Assembly (NCBI GenBank): GCA_033763735.1
Contig: JANRJY010000117.1
Location: 1 to 19,540 of the forward strand
Reading direction: 5' to 3'
Source of the DNA: JANRJY01 sp033763735
GTDB lineage: Bacteria; Bacteroidota; Bacteroidia; Cytophagales; UBA9547
Length of the DNA stretch: 19,540 nucleotides
The notes below the pieces were generated by a model. It was not told the DNA's origin. It saw only the letters and a list, made by a program, of their open reading frames with translations, and did no database searches. The translations under genes and the position numbers were made by a program. Shown here in pieces: positions 15,781 to 19,540 of this stretch; position 1 is the stretch's first letter, and every line of letters starts with the position of its first letter.

Positions 15781-17032
15781 TAAAATGCTGATTTTCACCT
15801 TTGATTACACCAATTACTTTTCCTTTCATTTGGGTTTCTAAAAAAGGAGAGTTAGCTGATTTGCTTATCTTTGAATGTAGGTTATAATTCCAAGTGCTTT
15901 TGCTGGAGAATAATGTTAAATTAGCTTCAGAGCCTTCAGATATCGTATTCAAATCTAGTCCTAATATACTTTTAGGGCCATAAGTCATTTTGTTTACAAT
16001 CAGATTTAACTTACTTTCATATCCACAACTTATAAAGGCTGAAAAAGCGGTTTCTAATTGAATCATACCAAAATCAGCTTGATCAAATTCGAGTTTTTTA
16101 CTTTCTTCGTCTTGTGGTTCGTGGTCAGTTACAATTGCATCAATGGTGTCATTTTCAAGTCCTTTCCACAAAGCTTTCAAGTCTTCTTTTGTTCTTAAAG
16201 GAGGACAAACTTTGTAATTTGTATCATAAGTTTTGAGCTCATCTTCTGTGAAAATCAAATTTGGAATTGCAACATCGCAGGTGACATTGAGTCCTTCTTT
16301 TTTTGCATTTGCTATTAAGCCTACGGATTCCTTGGTACTTATTTTTGTGAAATGAATTTTGCCCCCTGTATATCTTAATAAACTTAAATCTCTGGCTATA
16401 ATTACTTCCTCCGCTAAGTTTGGAATACCTTTGAGACCCATATAAGTGCTTACAACACCCTCATTCATTTGGCCAAATTGCGAAATTTTTCGATCATCGG
16501 CATATTGGATTATTAAACCGCCAAATGGTTGAACATATTGTAATGCTCTGGTTAAGAGTCCACTATGAAGCAATGGAACATTGCCATCCGAAAAAGCTAT
16601 GGCTCCAGCATAGTGCAAGTCCATCATTTCGGTGAGCTCCTCACCTTTGTTATCTGTAGAAACTGCTGCAATAGGGTATAGTTTAATAAGTGGATTAGAA
16701 TTGGATTTGATAAGATATTGAATGGTGTCTTTGCCTTGAACTACTGGTTTTGTATTTGGTACAAATGCCACTCCGGTAAATCCACCCTGGATTGCGGCTT
16801 TTATTCCGTTTTGAATTCCTTCTTTATGCTCGTATCCAGGATCGGCAAAATTCGCTCTCATATCAAACCATCCCGGTGAAATGCATAGATCTTCTCCTGA
16901 TATTTCTTTGTATTTTAAACTATCGTTTTTCTTTAATTCAATAATGCCTTTATGAATAAAAATATCCAAAACCTTTCCATCAAATTCGGATTCTTTATCA
17001 ATTATTCTCGCATTTTTGATCCAAATATTCAT
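15770..17032 (-). CDS. Dihydroorotase-like protein lacking metal ligands (probable pseudoenzyme)
   Basis: 420 residues, full length for class I dihydroorotase, and the framework is well kept: SPGWFDMRANFADPGYEHKE, GFTGVAFVPNTKPV, YDTNYKVCPPLRTKEDLKAL, IDAIVTDHEPQ and GMIQLETAF. The catalytic set is not. The metal motif DxHxHxR reads Asp57-Met-Arg59-Ala-Asn61-Phe-Ala63. The HxED motif is Gln176-Tyr-Ala-Asp. The second-shell HxxHVST has Lys230 where the metal histidine belongs, and the PHH motif reads IPN. Of the usual ligands Asp303 remains. It probably cannot cyclise carbamoyl aspartate and may be a scaffold, as with the noncatalytic dihydroorotase partners of aspartate transcarbamoylase in other bacteria. 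It lies 9 bases after the BatA-domain gene and overlaps the next gene. Confidence 0.85.
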   Translation of the reverse strand: MNIWIKNARIIDKESEFDGKVLDIFIHKGIIELKKNDSLKYKEISGEDLCISPGWFDMRANFADPGYEHKEGIQNGIKAAIQGGFTGVAFVPNTKPVVQGKDTIQYLIKSNSNPLIKLYPIAAVSTDNKGEELTEMMDLHYAGAIAFSDGNVPLLHSGLLTRALQYVQPFGGLIIQYADDRKISQFGQMNEGVVSTYMGLKGIPNLAEEVIIARDLSLLRYTGGKIHFTKISTKESVGLIANAKKEGLNVTCDVAIPNLIFTEDELKTYDTNYKVCPPLRTKEDLKALWKGLENDTIDAIVTDHEPQDEESKKLEFDQADFGMIQLETAFSAFISCGYESKLNLIVNKMTYGPKSILGLDLNTISEGSEANLTLFSSKSTWNYNLHSKISKSANSPFLETQMKGKVIGVIKGENQHFNAF

Positions 17033-17041
17033 TCCTGATTA

Positions 17042-19072
17042 TTAGTTTTTGACAAATCTGATTAATACTATTTCTGCAAGTAGAAATAACAAAGATAGCA
17101 TGATACAATACTTCCACAATGGCGTACCAATGTATTTGTCACTATATGCATCTATATAATTATAAGAATTGGAGTTTTCATAAACCGTTACATTTTTTTT
17201 ATCAGCAAAACCTTTTTTAAGGTCACCATATGTATAAAAGTCCATAATTGATTCTGCCTTTTCAATATTTACAGCTATTGAAGTAATCATACTGTCATTT
17301 TGATAAACATCATAATATCCGGGATCCATTGGAACAGCAGGCATGTCAAAGAACATGCTTCCACTGATTAACTTTTGAGTAGGAATATAACTAAAATTTC
17401 CGTTTTGAAGTTTGATTTTAGGTTTGGATCCAAAAGTAGAAATTTCTATATTTTTGCTATTAAATGAATAACTCAGTTTGTTATTTTGTTTCGCGCTTTT
17501 AATAGCGATTTTGTACATAACCGGAACAAATATAGAATGCCTTTGAAAATTGGAAAAATCATCAGAAAGAGGTGTACTGCATAAGTAAAGATGCTTACCA
17601 GATTGCTCTAATAATGTTAAAAAAGGCTCCTCGTTTCTGGTTTTTAATAATATCTGACCTTTGTTGCCCCAATTCCAAACGCTTGAAACCAAAGGCATAT
17701 CAATATTTTTATCTGTTTTTTCAAAAACATTTTCAAAAAATGGGTTTTTGGTGTCCGGTAAAGCAATATTTTGCTTGTTTGCAGATGAAACAACTGTGTT
17801 GAGAGTAAAGCCAAATGCTTGCAAACTATTTGAGAAATAATTTTGCTTTTTTTGAAACTCAGATGATGGGAAAAACATAAGATTTTTACCTGGTTTATAA
17901 GACTCTATTATGCTTTTTATTTCATATTCAGATAACTTATCAATGCCATTAACAATCACTAAATCAGCTTCTTTCAAGTCGTATAATGATAAATTCCCAA
18001 ACTTGTTTTCTTTGTACTTGAATGCTGATTCGTTGGAATAAAGTTTTTTAATAAATTCAGTTTTCCCATCTGTAACTTCAAGTATATTAATGCTTTGAGT
18101 GAATGAAAGTGTAAAATAATATTTGTTGTCAAAATTGATGGGTTCATCCTCAAATTCTATTCTGCATTTGCTCAAAAATTTATCACTGGGTGTGAAATTA
18201 AAACTTGCAATTCCTGTTGAATTTGGTTCCAATTCAATACTAGAACTTGCAGCTTGTACATCATCAATATACAGCCTCAAATGAATATTGGGGGCTTTGA
18301 GGTTGCCACTATTAACTACTTTTAGTCTTAATTCATTTGATGTATTTTGTTGCACGAATAAGTTTTCAAGCCAAATTGAATCAATATAAATGTTAGTCGA
18401 TTTTTTGTTTTGAAAAGGAACAATATATAATTGAATATTTGAATCAGGTTTAATTCTGAACAAATCACCGGAAGTGCTTTTCTGAAAGTCGCTAAACCAA
18501 ATCATTTTCTTTTGTTTTGACTTACCGGTTTCATTTAAAGCATAAAATTGTTTTTGATATATTTGATCATAATTTTTGATAGTGTTTGAAATTTTTGTTT
18601 CAGTAATTCTATCTTTTAGTTTTTCTGGTGTAAGCCACAGTTTGTCTTTTGGTTGTGAAAAATTATCTGTGTACATATATTGAACAGATGGGGGAAGCAA
18701 TTCAATAAACGAATTTATTGAATTAAGTGCTTTATTAATTAGGACTTCATTATTTTCTTGATTTTGCATACTTGGTGAATTGTCGAGATACATTGCAATG
18801 GCTTGATTTCCATTGGATATTTCTTTAGAATCATCATTAAAGTAGGGTTGAGCAAATGCTAAAATTAAGAATGACACGAAAAGTAAACGACTTATAAGCA
18901 CTAACAGATGCCTTAGTTTCCTACTTGAACTTGTACGCTCATTGATATTTTTTAATAATGCCACATTTGTGAACAGAACTTTTTTAGGTCTTTGCAAATC
19001 AAATAAATGTAAAGCTATAGGCACACTCAAAGCTGCCAATGCAAATAGAAAGTTTGGAAAGAGGAAATTCAT
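17042..19072 (-). CDS. BatA-domain / von Willebrand A membrane protein
   Basis: 676 residues from the ATG at 19072; a TTG nine bases further upstream overlaps the promoter -7 element and is not the start. The N-terminal BatA (aerotolerance-regulator type) domain has membrane helices at about 5-23 and 55-75 enclosing LFDLQRPKKVLFTNVALL. A von Willebrand A region follows with a MIDAS-like DxSxS (Asp97-Asn-Ser99-Pro-Ser101) and a later WFSDFQ strand (192-197). A CARDB-like region (about 235-310) and a long periplasmic part lead to a C-terminal helix at about 648-672. Such proteins are common in Bacteroidota; a role in the envelope, perhaps holding partner proteins, is inferred. It is the first gene of the operon, and its end lies 9 bases before the dihydroorotase-like gene. 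Confidence 0.85.
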   Translation of the reverse strand: MNFLFPNFLFALAALSVPIALHLFDLQRPKKVLFTNVALLKNINERTSSSRKLRHLLVLISRLLFVSFLILAFAQPYFNDDSKEISNGNQAIAMYLDNSPSMQNQENNEVLINKALNSINSFIELLPPSVQYMYTDNFSQPKDKLWLTPEKLKDRITETKISNTIKNYDQIYQKQFYALNETGKSKQKKMIWFSDFQKSTSGDLFRIKPDSNIQLYIVPFQNKKSTNIYIDSIWLENLFVQQNTSNELRLKVVNSGNLKAPNIHLRLYIDDVQAASSSIELEPNSTGIASFNFTPSDKFLSKCRIEFEDEPINFDNKYYFTLSFTQSINILEVTDGKTEFIKKLYSNESAFKYKENKFGNLSLYDLKEADLVIVNGIDKLSEYEIKSIIESYKPGKNLMFFPSSEFQKKQNYFSNSLQAFGFTLNTVVSSANKQNIALPDTKNPFFENVFEKTDKNIDMPLVSSVWNWGNKGQILLKTRNEEPFLTLLEQSGKHLYLCSTPLSDDFSNFQRHSIFVPVMYKIAIKSAKQNNKLSYSFNSKNIEISTFGSKPKIKLQNGNFSYIPTQKLISGSMFFDMPAVPMDPGYYDVYQNDSMITSIAVNIEKAESIMDFYTYGDLKKGFADKKNVTVYENSNSYNYIDAYSDKYIGTPLWKYCIMLSLLFLLAEIVLIRFVKN

Positions 19073-19078
19073 TGACTG

Positions 19079-19108
19079 CAAAATTAAGCCATTTTAGTTG
19101 AAATTCAA
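19079..19108 (-). promoter_or_regulatory. Consensus Bacteroidota promoter for the BatA operon
   Basis: Read on the minus strand, TTG at 19108-19106, a 19-base spacer, and TAATTTTG at 19086-19079 match the Bacteroidota primary-sigma consensus TTG-N19-TAnnTTTG exactly. The expected start of transcription lies within a few bases of the ATG at 19072, so the mRNA would be leaderless or nearly so. Confidence 0.6.
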
Positions 19109-19263
19109 TTTTGATAAAATTATTAGAATTAAATTGTATTTTTTAATGTTTTTAAAACGCAACATATCATTATTTTTTTTACACCTATATAATTGTGATT
19201 CAAATAGATATGCTAAATCATTTTGTGGTTAAAAAAAAATAGCAAAAAATAGTAATTTATTCA

Positions 19264-19296
19264 TTTGGAGTGTCCGGATATAATTCAATAGATTTG
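19264..19296 (+). promoter_or_regulatory. Consensus Bacteroidota promoter for the secreted protein gene
   Basis: TTTG (19264-19267), a 21-base spacer, and TAGATTTG (19289-19296) match the TTTG-N19/21-TAnnTTTG consensus exactly. Transcription would begin near 19303, giving a leader of about 34 bases. Confidence 0.55.
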
Positions 19297-19329
19297 TATA
19301 AAAACAATAATAAATTGTATTAAAACAAT
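19294..19329. repeat. Two 15-base dyads spaced 21 bases apart
   Basis: TTGTATAAAAACAAT (19294-19308) and TTGTATTAAAACAAT (19315-19329) agree at 14 of 15 positions. Each is an inverted repeat with TTGT/ACAA ends. They cover the -7 element, the expected transcription start and the leader of the gene at 19337, which suits a repressor-type operator pair. In AT-rich DNA some similarity can arise by chance. Confidence 0.45.
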
Positions 19330-19336
19330 TTTTAAA

Positions 19337-19540
19337 ATGAAGACAAACTTGACCAAAATCCTATTTTTCGCGCAGTTAATTCCCTTTTATATCTATTCAC
19401 AATGCAATTCAGTTATTAATAATTCAGGGAGTACGGTAGTAGGACAATATGTAAGTTCATACATCAATATTGATGGCTACTTGACAGAACCGGATTGGAA
19501 TTTATTGGCGGGTTATGTAAGTGTAAATACCACACTTACA
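19337..19540 (+). CDS. 5' end of a secreted protein with a CBM9-like opening
   Basis: Partial: 68 codons are open from the ATG at 19337 to the right edge. The N terminus is a signal peptide (about residues 1-22: KTNLTKILFFAQLIPFYIYSQ), with cleavage likely before Cys23. The mature part soon reaches YINIDGYLTEPDWNLLAGY, which fits the IDGxLxExxW start of CBM9-like (DOMON-type) carbohydrate- or haem-binding domains of Bacteroidota. That domain call rests on about 20 residues. The gene is divergent from the BatA operon across 264 bases. The rest of the protein, including any type IX sorting domain, lies outside. Confidence 0.6.
   Translation, partial: MKTNLTKILFFAQLIPFYIYSQCNSVINNSGSTVVGQYVSSYINIDGYLTEPDWNLLAGYVSVNTTLT

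Noticed and set aside
19230..19253. Tandem AAAAAATAG copies
   Set aside because: Two short A-rich copies in a very AT-rich gap are likely chance or slippage.
1..19540. Defence island, CRISPR, prophage or insertion sequence
   Set aside because: No spaced repeats, transposase, integrase, nuclease-helicase or toxin-antitoxin pattern is seen; most genes are housekeeping or envelope functions.

Overview
The window reads as an AT-rich genome of the phylum Bacteroidota, probably a free-living, envelope-rich member. The evidence is: a C-terminal secretion/gliding sorting domain of the type IX system at the left edge, a BatA-domain protein, DUF4199 and DUF3817 proteins, near absence of Shine-Dalgarno sequences, and two promoters matching the Bacteroidota pattern TTG-N19/21-TAnnTTTG. 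No tRNA, rRNA, CRISPR array, insertion sequence or phage gene was recognised.

Layout. (1) 1-187: 3' end of a type IX-secreted protein, followed by 296 bases without a gene. (2) 484-2923: membrane histidine kinase with two PAS domains, overlapping a single-domain response regulator. (3) 2920-3701, minus: phosphopantetheine adenylyltransferase (coaD) followed by a small membrane protein. (4) 3864-5910: thioredoxin reductase (trxB), a stem-loop terminator, then a secreted M23 peptidase with a LysM domain. (5) 6099-11181: SulP anion transporter with STAS and an extra C-terminal domain, a DUF3817 protein, then two abutting exported proteins, the second a beta-propeller-like protein ending in a cytochrome c domain. 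(6) 11323-12711: two apparently cytoplasmic serine hydrolases, one SGNH and one esterase-D-like. (7) 12749-19072, minus: a tight five-gene operon transcribed in the order BatA-domain protein, dihydroorotase-like protein, polytopic GT-C-like protein, DUF4199 protein, family 2 glycosyltransferase. (8) 19337-end: start of a secreted protein with a CBM9-like opening.

How parts fit. The minus-strand operon has overlaps or gaps of at most about 10 bases, so its products are probably co-expressed and most sit in or at the inner membrane. The dihydroorotase-like member has lost nearly all metal-binding histidines and is probably not an enzyme. The polytopic protein and the glycosyltransferase suggest lipid-linked sugar transfer at the envelope. 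In the SulP-to-cytochrome block, the two exported genes abut exactly and look like a split form of a larger redox protein.

Nothing here is a complete new defence or mobile system. The best leads are the degenerate dihydroorotase in its envelope operon, the extra C-terminal domain on the SulP transporter, the split cytochrome pair, and the promoter/dyad architecture between 19079 and 19336.
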